Source of the DNA: Haemaphysalis longicornis | Taxonomy: Eukaryota > Arthropoda > Arachnida > Ixodida > Ixodidae | Assembly (NCBI GenBank): GCA_013339765.2 | Contig: JABSTR010000955.1 | Span: 186,001-250,000, forward strand | Direction of reading: 5' to 3' | Length of the DNA stretch: 64,000 nucleotides | Shown: piece after piece, positions 12,601-24,600 of the stretch | How positions within the stretch are numbered: position 1 is the stretch's first letter | How the letters are laid out: the number at the start of each line of letters is the position of its first letter | Notes under the pieces: generated by a model | Databases searched by the model: none | What the model was told of the DNA's origin: nothing | Seen by the model: the letters and a program-made list of their open reading frames with translations, nothing else | Program-made: the position numbers and the translations under genes

Positions 12601-15600
12601 GTGGAGCACAAACAGCGCTCACATGAGCAAAAAGGGCCACCAGTCACAGTGCAAGGAACAGCAACAAAAAGTAACTCACACTGCTTCAGGAATCCTTCCA
12701 GAATTTTCTACAAAGCTTGCACAAAAACTCACTGCTACACGTTATGCCATCCCGCGGTAGTTTTGACTGGAAGAGGGTGCTTACAGGCACCCTCTTAATT
12801 CCTGCTTACAGGCATCGGAGAAAAAGCAAGGCAGAGCAGGATGGATGCGGGGAGACACTCGTTTGGGAAATTACTCGGCGCATAAGCTCGGCTGGCTGTT
12901 GTACATTTCGTGGAAGAATGTAAGCCCACGCGTCTTTCTAAGCATAGCCAGCAACACGAGTCCAGCGTTGGCAAGTAAGGCAGTGACCAGCTGCTCTTTG
13001 CGATAAACCTAGCAGCTATTCTCTAAAGTCGCTCATGCTTATTTATTTGACACTTCTCGTATGAATCCCAGATTATGCTTCCGTATTCCAGAGTTGGCCA
13101 CACAAACATTGTGTCACTTCCACAGGGGCCCATATGTAACAGTAAGAAGCGCAAAGGCTCATGGGTGCATTGTTTTCTCCCGCGGAGAGCCGCCACTTCC
13201 GGTTCGGGAGCTCTCCTGGCTTCCCGTACACTGTCGGCTTTCACGCGCGTGTGTGCTTGTTGTTTATCTGTTTCCACCGGAAAAAAAAGACGCTCATGCA
13301 TCGGGAATTCCATAAATAACAACGATTGACCCTACTAGGGGTTTATCTGACAGGTAAGCACCCTGTGACAAATAAACTGCACGCACACACGCACCTGAAA
13401 GCCGCCGACGCACGCAGGCGTATGGGAGGGAAGGAGCGATCTCGAACCGGAAGTGGCGGCAGCAGACGACGTACCCATGAGCCTTTGCGCTTTTTACCGG
13501 TCACCTATTCAATGTTGTTAAGCATCATGCGAGTGTCATCACGTACCCACTTAGGGGGATTGGCCAGGAGGAATTTGTTTTAGTGGTGAAAACCAATTAT
13601 GTAACACAAAATAGAGGAGCAGAAGATATGCTTCAGTAAGAAAGTCCAAGAGAGAGAAAAAAAAGGAGTGGGAAAACAAAATAAAAGTTAACCTGATCTC
13701 AGTGCATGGCAGACGAGACGCCTCTGCTCCAAACAAGTGGAGGGCGTGACACACATCCCCACGGCAGTGGCGCAGCTTCTTTGTGTGTGCCCCCAAAAGA
13801 CTGGAAGAGACAGTGGCAGCCTTGGGCGTTGCAGGCGAGTCTCCAGAAGCCTTCTCCAATGATTGCTGTTGTTCCTCGCTACGCAGCGCATGCCTATGTG
13901 GGAGACTGGCCAGAAATTGGAAAATTTTAGGGGTTGTCCCACCCGAGTAGATTGAAACAGATATACAGAAAAAAGCAGCACACAAAGACACCAAAGACAC
14001 CCGTAACAAAAACTCTGGTGAATCACTGTTCCGCACTTTCGACAACTTTCATGTAGAGTGGAACTGAATTGACTTTTTTGTGCAACTCCTCATTACGAGT
14101 ACAAAAACGCCTATAATACGCAGTATTGTCGTCACATTCAGACACTTAAACACTGGTGTTAACTGTCTCTCAATGGACCATGTTTTGAATAAGCACTTGA
14201 GCAAGCCAGTCGAAATCTTAGAGATTATGCCCAAGCGCTTGCAATTGTATGCCCTAGAGTGCACATCAAAGAATTTCCACACGTTGCTGTTCATGGCACT
14301 GGTCACACTGAGGCAACGCACCAGCTGTGAACTGCCAGTGTTGGCCACGCAACCTAGATTTCCAAGACATCCCTGCAGCCGCATTCACCGCGAGATCGAC
14401 ATGTAGGTGGCGACAGCATCGCGCTGCTAGTGTAGATGCTCCAGTAGCGGGGAATGCACACTGCTGGGCACGTATGTGCGCACGAAAGGCACAAACAAGA
14501 GTGGTATGCTGTAGTTTGGTTCCTCAAGCGGCAAGGAGTTTTCATCACTACGCCGAAAAAGCGGCCACCCATCGGGAATCTCAGAATGGCCAAAATTGTG
14601 ACAATGAACTTGTATGCAGTGGCTCGTAGCAAGCTCGATCTTTCCCGAGTGTGGCTTTGAGCCTTCAACGAAAGCATCAATAGAAACAAATCAGGAAGCC
14701 TCAATCTCTGGAATTCAGTTTACAACAGTAGTTTCGATCGCTTTCATTGGTAGCAGCACGCGTTCTTGCATTTTTTGGGATGTCCTGAAATAGCAACACC
14801 ACTGGTAGCACCACTGAAATAGTAGCCCAGACATTCTTTCTATGATCTTACGATATTTTTTTTTTTTGTGTTTGAAAGGCAACATAAAATTACTGAATTT
14901 TAACCAGCACTGAGATATAAATGCCACCGTTCCAACTTTTTTTTTTTTGCACGCAGCTTTAGTTAAATGAAATTTTAGCGACACTGAAGGCAGATTTGAT
15001 GAGTAACGATGTTGGGTCACTTCTTTAGGCTTTCATCGCAAGTGAACTTGCGAATTAAATTGCTAACGCCCGCAGTACCATCATCATCTCGTGTTTAGCT
15101 ACAGTTTTGCAAAGGGACAAGCAGGTTCACAAAGTGTTAAAATCATGCTTCTGGGACCTCACAGTCAGCACAGATTTTCTGTTGCGGCTGCACTGTTGAC
15201 CACTTCTGTTCCTTTTAAAATCAACAGCGAGATGTGTTTGCGGTCTTGCGTAATGTTGCTTACGAACCATAAAGATGGCAAATGAAGTTGCAGATGTAGT
15301 GAAACTTTCCCTTTTATTTTTCATTACGAAATAGCGCAACGGGTTTCCGGTAACTGCTTCGTGTTTTAAACTGAACCTCGCTTTTGGCTAGGCGTGTAAT
15401 TCTCGAGGATTAGTAAAAAAGGCATGGATAAAACTTTTGTGTACTTTTCATTTTTTTGGGGGGGGGGGGTTCTGCAACGTTCTAAACGCAGCGAGAAGAG
15501 AAACCATGCAGCATGAAAAACCAAACGTTGGGGATCAGTATTTCTTGCAATTGGAAGTACGCTAGGTGTCATGTTCTATAGCGGTGAAAAGGCAGTACTT

Positions 15601-18600
15601 AAGTAAGCGCCAGTGTTTTGAAAACTCATTCACCCCCCTTTTGGCCCGATATTGTTCAGAACTCTGTGCTCGCCTTTCTCACAATGGAATTTAAACCCTG
15701 CATTGTGCGAAAAAAAAAAGAGAGAAATCCAGCGCTTCGTGGCACACGTAGCAACAACGTGCATCAAATTGTGCTATTTTTAATTCTTTAAACTTAGCTA
15801 CACCTTAAGGGTTTCGGACCTGACCATATGAGGCATTTGTTTATGCTAAGGGAAACGCATTTTTGGACAAGGCGATGTATGTCATGATTTCAAAATGGGA
15901 TATATAGAAATGGAACATGAAGTGCCACAGGACAGACACAAACTCGAAACTGCCTAATTTTACTGAGAAATCCCCCTGAAATACTCTTGCACATCCACAG
16001 AGATATATGTACTTTAAATAATACACAAGAATTAGCAACACAGTATAAGCAATGACTGACCAAAAATGGTATTTATCTTGGAAAAGTTACGGGAAGCATT
16101 AATTCACGCAGGCGCTTGCTCGTGTGTAAAGTACGTCCCCGGTAATGTATGGGTGATAGCACCCGGGTTGTGGGCAGTGTAGTTGTTTTTGTTTGTTTCT
16201 TCTTTCTAAAAGGACTCAGTGCAATTTTACAAGGGTGTGGCAAACGTACCGGTATGTGCGGGTCTCGTCGCTTCTCACAACTTTCTTATGTGCTTTCTTC
16301 TTCCTGGGGGTCCTTGAAGGGATTTTTGTCGCGTATAGTATGTTCTCTGGCTTATGTGAAAGCAGCGTTGTGCACAGCCCGGTAACCACGAGCAATTTCT
16401 AAACAAATTGGCGGAAATAGTTTTAATTTGGCAGCAAGCTTCCTGAAACCGGAAGTGTCGAAACTTGGCACTACAATATGTGTCCCTGTCACGTGACCTG
16501 CAAACTTAGCAGCTACTGTAACTGCTGAAACGTTTATTTACGTGTTGAAAACCTTTTAACGCGAGTATTTGTACAACGGTAAATTGTATATGTATTTCTA
16601 AACATTATTCTGGAAATTTTTAAAAACACGCCGCCCGCCGTCGCTGGGTTGCTCTCAGTGTGGCTAACTGAGCCTCCATGCCCAGAATCAACGGCAACGT
16701 TCAGTAAACAGACCCAGCGAAGGAGCTTTGACAATTCTGCCTGAGTCAGGGGTGTTTGTTCTGCCAAAATATTTTATTTCAGTTTCCAAATACGCCAACG
16801 GCAGCTTTAAAAAAAAAAAAAAAAGTCACACCCTGGGAGAATCGATTTTCCCACCTCCACAACGTGAAGCCACATTCTACCTATCACCTATCCCAACAGA
16901 TGGCGCATTCGTGCAAAATAGATTGTTGCATTAAAAAAACACATAAAGGAGAAGGAAAGCCTGCGATTCAAACTTTTTCAGCTGGGGACAAGTTTTTAAA
17001 TATTGTTTTTCATTTCGCGTACAGACACAAGCATGTTGCCGAGCTACTCTATGTCATGAATGCCAGCATTATTTTTGGGAGGGACACATACAGCTCGTAG
17101 ATCTAAAAAGTTTGATTTAAAAAGTTCTAGGGCGTTATCAGCAAAGCCATTTCTCGACAAAAATCAGTTGCTGTCCCTTTAACTAGGGACACAAAAAAAT
17201 TGCGATTTGCTTAAGAGCTTTACTCTTAAAAAAGTGCAGAAAAGTGATCGTGGAATTTGATTGTCGCAACATCCCAGCCGTTGCTGACAGGATAACTGAG
17301 GAGGTGGACCAAAAGTGGTCGCCACTGACCACATGACTGAAACGGGCCAATGAATCACGTGGATTCATGCGGCGGTGGAGAGAAAAAGGTGGCGGTACTT
17401 TTCAAGTTCCACTGACTTTAGGGGCAAGCTCACTAGCCTGGAAGTTGAAGCAGTACTCATGTGCTTGCGGATGCTGCCGTAGGTCAAGGTTTTCAAAGAA
17501 AAACCTTGGAGACGTAGGTAAACGTGGCCTAAACCGTAGGTTTGTTCGCTTTAATAAGAGCACGCTTTGTGGGCTCGGAGGAAGTGCTCGTGCAGCAGCC
17601 GAGCGAGCCGGAGCGTAGCCTGGCCCTGCGTGCTGCCCGTGCAGGTGGAGCAGCCCCTGAGCCGGCAGGAGCTGAGTGGCCAGCTGTGCCTGGAAGCCGA
17701 GCGGCCGGGGCCCCTGCTGCTGCAGCTGCTGCAGCGGCCCAGCTCCCCCCGCCAGCAGGTGGGTGGCCCTCGCTGCACGGGGGGGTCGGCCTCCAAAGAG
17801 CTCCCGAGCAGGAGCCCTCTCTGTGCCAGTGCCTCGTCAGCTGGTGCCCACGTGAGCAGGAAGCAGGCGGGCGTGCTAGACGGGGTGGCACAGCGTGGGA
17901 GCACGGCAGAGGAGCCAACCTCTGCGCAGTGTGGGGATGGTGGCCAGCCGGGGCCCTGTAGCAGCCACCACAGCTCTTTCCAGGGTCCTGGGGAGCCACC
18001 AGGTCGCCTCACACCGCAGTGCAGCAGTGCTGTCGTCCAACAGTAGCGAGGTAGGCCCGGGGCCAGCTGCAGCCCACCTAGGGTGGTTGCGTGGGCCTCC
18101 ACAGCCTGGCCAGGCCCACTGTTCCCCCACCAGTGGGGGCAGCCTTTGTGAAGAAGCCTGCTTGCTGCGAGTGCTGTTCGCTTGACCTCTATCCACGGCC
18201 AAGGAGCCGTGTGGCGGACCAAGGTGGGCAGTCTCGTGGATCACGTGGCCGCAATAACTCACCTCCATGCTCCGGGTCATGCCCATGTCGAGAGGCTGCG
18301 ATTTGGCAGTGCCGTTGGGGGGCAGGAAAATAGTTTTGGTGTTGTGGCCAGAGCAGGGATCAAGGATGACAGCCTCTGTTCTCCCCTACAGTGTCGTCGT
18401 GCGCACCTGCTGTCGTGCCTGTGGCAGGCCGGCAGGGAAGGGCCCCATCCTCCCGCTACGGGGCCTGTAGCGAAAGGCAGCTCTGCAGCACCACCACCTG
18501 CGCTCTGCTAGCCCTTGCACCCATGCGTGCGACCAGCGAGTGCGTCCTGTCAGGCAACACTTGATAATCAGGCTGGCCTCATCGGCATGGTGGCTGTCCT

Positions 18601-21600
18601 GGTTGCTGCGCTCGGAAGATATCATGAGTGTGTGTACAGCCCCTGCTTCCTCGTTGGCAGTCCTTGCATCCATCCATGAGGATCTCAAGTGGAGAGGAGG
18701 AGAGGAGAGTGTCTCTGTGGGAGCAAGGGATAGGGATGACCTCCGCAAACCACGTGTTGTGCCTCCTTCTTGTACGTCACCTCGTGTAAGCGCTTCCACT
18801 ACTTCCCACTGCCATTGAGGTTCGCTGATTCCACAGACTTCCTTTGGTGTTTCATGATGCTGCAGACGTTGACTGTGCGTGCCTCAAGTCTTTGGTGTTT
18901 CTTGCCCCCGCACGTACATCATGAATGGTGTCCACCTTGGTGCCAACATCGTTCCTTTGGCGCATGGCCTTTGTTTGCAGCATTGTGTGTCGCTCGTGGT
19001 GACCAGCCAAGGGAGTGCCCGAGAAAGAATGCTCGAACAGGCCACCGGTGCAGCGGGGGACTGTGATCTGCTTGCTTTGTGTCGCCAGAGCACTCACGAT
19101 AGGCAGGCGAAAAGGAGGAGGCTGCACGCACTGACCACCCGCAAAAGGGCTTATGTGCCTCGCAGCAGTGCAAATGGAAAGGCTGCTCCACGATAACAGT
19201 GCCAAGAGAGAAGATGCACCGACACATATTGGAAAATGTGTACAACAGCATTCCCATCATCCTGGTGGGGCAAAACCCATGTGTGACCCTTCACCAAGAC
19301 CGACGTGCGGCTGGCGGTGTGAAGGCCAAACTGGGCGATGCATGAAAACGGGGCTAGTGGAGCACACAGCTTGTGTCACAGCAAAATCTGGCGGCTGGCT
19401 CGCTGTGCGCGTGTTGTCCGGCCATTGTACGCCGAAATTTGGGTAGTGCCAAGCCATCAAGCACTAAAGCCTGACCAGGGCTAGTGGGTTGAATAATTGG
19501 AGGCGCTAAACAATGGGGGCCGGATGAACACGTAGACACAGACAAGGCGCCACTTCCAACTAAACTTTATTAGTGAAAAACCCTAGGTTAAACACACTGT
19601 TCTGACGTCGTGAAAACGTCACACCCACAGTGTGTGCGAACCTACAGGTGTCCATCTGAGAACTCGAGTTCTTTGAGTGCAGAAGACGCATTTAATGAAC
19701 AGATTGCCCAGCTGAGCAATGCGGGATTCTCCATCTCGCATGACCTCAAAAAAGTTGCTCAAAGGTACGATGTCAATGTGGTGTTTAGAGTGCCCTGCAA
19801 ATTGGCAAAGGTTTGCCCTATGATGACGCAAATGAAGCGGCAATCGTGCTCCAAGAAGTACGGCGAATTACTATATGCAAAATGTACCATGGGAGTTGTC
19901 TACGACATTCCCATGAGTTGTCATCATCATCATCACCGGGCTCTCTATGCCCATTGCAGGGCAAAGGCCTCTCCCATTAAACTCCGATTACCCCGGTCCT
20001 GCGCTAACTGCGACCAATTCGTCCCCGCAAACTTCTCGATGTCATCTGCCCATCTAACTTTCTGCCGCCGCCATTAGTTGTAACAATTAGTTGTAACAAG
20101 CCCAAACAGCCAGATGTTTCAACGACAAGGCGCGCGAGCACTGTTGGGCAGTAAAGAACAACGCTGGTGGCCACATGGCAGAGCACTGCAAAAGGTCACC
20201 CTGCAGGGTACAAACTGCACCTCGCTCTTCAAACGGGCCACATTTCTAAAATGGGTCAGAAATAGGCAAGAAAGAGAGATTGTGGAGGCGTACTTCATTC
20301 ATAAGGCGGGAAACAAGTGGATCAGTACACCGTTGTTCGCATCATCACTCAAAGAACTCGAGTTCTCAGATGGACACGTGTAGGTTTGCACACGTTGTTG
20401 GTGTGACGTTTTCATGACATCAGAACAGTGTATTTAACCTAGGGTTTTTCACTAATAAAGTTTAGTTGGAAGAGGCGCCTTGTCTGTCTGTGTCTACGTG
20501 TTTCTTCTGGTCTGCGTTGTTTAGCGCCTCAAATTATTCAGTATTCATCAAGCACTGCAGAGATCTGTGCAAGCGGGAGCTGCCAGAGGCTTACACGATA
20601 CACAAGAGTGGCACCGATTGTGTTGTTAGCACCCCATCTGGTGCCTTGTCTCCAAAGGAGAGAGCATGTATTGAAGATTAACTGCAGGCTGCGAAATGTT
20701 TGAATTAATATTTTTTATTGTTTTGGTGCATCTTCTCTCTCTCCGTTTATGTTGCTGTGAGGCATACAAGCCCTTTTGTCGGTAGTCAGCGCCACGTGTG
20801 TGTGGCCTCCTCCTTTTCTGAGTGCTGTTTGGCTTTGGCACTAGTGTTGTCTGCCATGCCACCGTACCCCCTTGGCAAGCCCCCACAAGAGGGCAGCGAG
20901 GTGGAGCTGCAATGAGCGCCTCTGAGCTGGCCCCCGGCATGGTCGCGATGCTTCCTGGCTGCTTTGACCCGAGACTGCCAGTTGAAAGGGCCGCCCTCTT
21001 GTTGACCCTGGCAGCAGGGCTACGAGGAGAGCCGGCATGCGCAGCTAGCGATGCGGGTGGGCCAGTGCGCCCTAGAACGTAGTGGAGCACCTGCTGCGGG
21101 AGTGAGTATGGGCAGCGAGTGGGAGGGAAGGCGCTCCGGGGACGGAAGTGTGCCGTCTCTGTGACCGAGGTGGCTGCGGCACGCGTGCAGAGCAGCGTGC
21201 GGTGGCTGAGTGCCCCTGCTGTGTTGCTGTCCAGGTGGCAGCCAGCCAGGCAGACCGGGAGGCTGATGACGGGGCGGACAAGGAGAGCCCTCCCTGCCAC
21301 CAGGAGGTGCCGCCCCCGGCAGGGTGAGAGCAGGGCCCTTCCCTCGGGCCAAGGTTTCCCCAACCATTGGGACCGCAAAAGGGTGAACCGAAGGGCTGGT
21401 TGGCACGTCATATCGTTTGGAAGCAGTGCGGAAGACGGGACTGAGCAAGTAATAGACGACACAAGCGCTGACCAACAACTGTGCGATTTTAATTCGCAAG
21501 AACATATACACATGAAAAACTAGGGGAAGAGAAGGAAAGAGACATAAAAACGCGAAATAAAATTTTCACAAAAAAGGTGATTATGGCAACGACAATGAGT

Positions 21601-24600
21601 ATGGCAACGACAATCTTTCGCCGCGTGACGATTTCCTTATCCAACAGTGAGACGGATGGTTCGCTGATACAGTCGCTCCCTTTCCTCTTGATTTGGAAGG
21701 CCTCCCTCTCCCTTCGCCCACGGTAAGAGGTGAGTGCGGCGCATTCAGTGAACCGGAGGGTGCAGCCGCACGAGGCGCAGTGCGCCGACAGCGTGCCACC
21801 TGTAGAAGACCTGACTTTGTTGGCATGCTCCCTCAAACGTTCATTCAGACAGCGGCCTGTTTGTCCTATATAGGAGCGTTCGCACGTCAACGGAATCGCG
21901 TACACGACGTTACTCACACAGTCGACATATCGTGTCTCGTGCTTTTTGACGCACGCTGCTGCTTTCTGCGTTAACGCGCTTGCACAGGCGGCTCAGTTTC
22001 TTCGGAGCAGAAAACACAAGGCGTACGCCCACCTGGCCAACAATCTTCTTGAGCGCATGGCTCACTCCATGGACGTACGGGATGACGGCTGTCTGTGGTG
22101 TCGTTCTGCTTGAGGGCACTTCTCCGGAGCCTTCGAAGTGAGTTCGCGTAGCAGCTTAGTTGCCAAGGCACGCAGGAGGTCCGTCGGATACGCGGCACAC
22201 CTCAAACGGCTAGCTTGCGCCTCAAAACTCTGTTGTGCACGGTGGGGGCAGGACCTCTTCAGGGCATTTCTTAGTAAGCGCGTTAACGCAGAAAGCAGCA
22301 AATCACCAGCGTGGTCAAAAAGCACGAGACACGTTACATCGACTGTGTGAGTAACGTCGTGTACGCGATTCCCGTTGACGTGCGAACGCTCCTATATAGG
22401 ACAAACAGGCCGCTGTCTGAATGAACGTTTGAGGGAGCATGCCAACAAAGTCAGGTCTTCTACAGGTGGCACGCTGTCGGCGCACTGCGCCTCGTGCGGC
22501 TGCACCCTCCGGTTCACTGAATGCGCCGCACTCACCTCTTACTGTGGGCGAAGGGAGAGGGAGACCTTCCAAATCAAGAGGAAAGGGAGCGACTGTATCA
22601 GCGAACCATCCGTCTCACTGTTCAGTTGCTATCCCCTCTTTCGACAAAATTTTATTTCGTGTTTTTATGTCTCTTTCCTTCTCTTCCCCTAGTTTTTCAT
22701 GTATGTGTGTTCTTGCGAATTAAAATCGCACAGTTGTTGGTGAGCGCTTGTGTCGCCTATTACTTGCTCAGTCCCGTCTTCCAACCGACATTGGGATCAG
22801 CCTCCCAGTGGGCCCGTGAAGAAGTGGGTGCCAGGCAGGAGCAGCCACAGTGTGGCCGGGCTTTGGCCATAGCTGGAGGAGGGCTGTGCTTGCGCTCTCT
22901 TCTGATCGGGAAGGGGCTGGGCCTCGAGGGTAGCACTGCACAAGGAGGAGCAGGAGGGAGAGCACCTGGCACGCTTGGAAGCAGGCTTGCCAGGTTTTGA
23001 GGAGGGAAAGTCGCCAGGAAAATGCCGAGAGCAGCCAAAAAAGTCGCCACCTTAAGTGACCCCAGGAAAATTGACAGATTTTTAGGGGTCCAAGAAAACA
23101 TATTTTTCTGCGAAAAAATTGCTTAGGCACTAATTACAGGAGCACAAAATGCAGATTATTTAACAGTCTTTCCAATAACACCAGATTTTTTAATGTGTTC
23201 ATACATCATAGTTGTGAAAAAAATATCAAAATCACAATTTTTGTCCAGTTGTCGAAGAAAATGATAAAAAAGGAGTTGTGTATAACAAACCACCGGTAGT
23301 AGAAGAAAATTCAGAGTATACATTTTGTAGAGAAACACTTCAAAAACATGCCCTAGAAAAAATGTTCGACTTGCACGGAACAGTTTGTCAGATATAAAAA
23401 AATGTTGGCACGCGTGGTGCTCGTGCTATGCGGTGAAGCCCAACCTCCGTTTCAAAATGTGCAATTTCGGGTGGTTCTCTGGAAGAAATCTAGCAGTTTA
23501 ACACTATTGGAGGCACCGATTTGCCCCCATGTAACGTAAAAACATATTTTCAATGACTCACTGCATTTATGGCCAACACAGTATTTGGGAAAAGCACGCG
23601 ATGCGGAAAAATATGCATGAAGCTTCAAAACGGACTCTGTGGATGGTGCTTGCTGACGTTCACTGTCAGTTATCTCTCAAAACATAACGTTGCGCTTTAT
23701 TATCATCTTCTGACTCGCTATTGTAGCCTTGCTTGAAGGAATGAAATGCGATGCGCTAGAATCGTGCCTTGCAAACTTTGGCCAAGTAGCTGTTGCACGA
23801 TAAAAAAGATCAGCACTACAAGCCTCCTGCATTGCAGTGTCGCCTAGCATTTTTGAAATGAAACAGTACAAAACTTATTGGAGACTCCGTCCTAATCACG
23901 GAGCATGAATAAAATAGGAGGGGAAACTGAGCTTCCTGGGGCAGCTTGATAACGTCACAAGCACTTGGCGAACGTCAAGTTTCCGGCATCTGGCGGCAAG
24001 CGAAGGAAGTGCGCGGTCATCACCACGGCAAGTGCGCGTTCTGTTCGTGCTCGCCCAGTCCAACCCGGCCGCGGCATCACGTGAGTATTTCGCCGGGCCG
24101 CCGAAACATTCCGTGGCCAAAGCAAGAGTGTCTGCGCTTCCGTTGGCTGAAGAGCCCGCCTTCGCGATTAATTTTCTGTCAAATTTAAGCCGGGCGGTAC
24201 AAGCGAATAAAAGGGGCATTTTCTTTTAATGCGTAAACAATCTTGCGCGAGCAGCAAGCCCAAAATACAAACCTGTGAACGCAAAAAAAAATAAAAGTAA
24301 AACCTGTAAACACACGGCCTTATGTCGCATGCGATGTGCTCGAAGCGAGTTGAGTACACTGGCCAATTTAATGTGGTTATGCGACGGTGCACTGAAAAGT
24401 GCCAGCATCACTGACGTTGCGGGATGATGACGCGCGTGCGCTATGTCTGAGATAAACTCGCGTTCCATGCCTGCATCGCGCAGCAGCTCTAGCGCATAGC
24501 GATTCACGCCTTGTGGCGAATGCTGCAAACAACAGTATTGCTTAAATTCAACCAGGTGCTCCTGTCAAATTGTTCGCCGCCGCAGCTGCGGAGCTGGGTA

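Larger units (their letters stand above)
12468..17644 (+). other. CEP43: CEP43 intron 2
   Basis: 5.2 kb. It carries a pair of opposed GC-containing repeats at 13125-13510 and copy A of the 1.9-kb unclassified repeat (14379-16273). The remainder is AT-rich without recognised features, with a weak GC-rich shoulder just before exon 3. Confidence 0.8.
18850..20710 (+). pseudogene. old Penelope-like element, split by PLE dimer 2
   Basis: Left part: a VFLAPAR-like linker remnant near 18890, then about 19300-19443 gives CEGQTGRCMKTGLVEH, HTACVTAKSGGWLA and HCTPKFG, a damaged GIY-YIG core. Right part from 20557: DLCKRELPEAYTIHKSGTD, CVVSTPSGALSPKE, the GIY-YIG C-terminus. The inserted dimer (19466-20545) sits between with an 11-bp target duplication; without it the two parts read on as one domain. 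Confidence 0.8.
17759..21234 (+). other. CEP43: CEP43 intron 3
   Basis: 3.5 kb. First part (17760-18800) is GC-rich with meaningless open frames on both strands. From about 18850 it holds an old PLE, broken by a younger PLE dimer, itself broken by a non-LTR fragment. 20890-21234 is a GC-rich lead-in to exon 4. Confidence 0.8.
21375..22788. mobile_element. Penelope-like element, inverted dimer 3
   Basis: Left copy (minus) from about 22290 to 21375 and right copy (plus) from about 22270 to 22788, 3' ends outward. Arms 21431-21985 and 22275-22780 are nearly identical reverse complements. Flanks CATTGGGACC (21365-21374) and CATTGGGATC (22789-22798) are a likely 10-bp duplication with one change. 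The left end has about 36 extra bases including GGGCTGGTTGGCA. The left TSD starts about 40 bp after the exon 4 donor site. Confidence 0.82.

Noticed and set aside
17551..18222. 223-codon minus-strand frame
   Set aside because: Antisense shadow of exon 3 and the GC-rich start of intron 3.
19921..19950. run of five histidines in a frame
   Set aside because: It is the TCATCATCATCATCACC tail of an inserted retroelement, not a metal-binding motif.
20626..21513. 295-codon open frame on the minus strand, the longest in the window
   Set aside because: It runs antisense through CEP43 exon 4 and the left end of PLE dimer 3, has no family resemblance, and the region is GC-rich so stops are rare in all frames.
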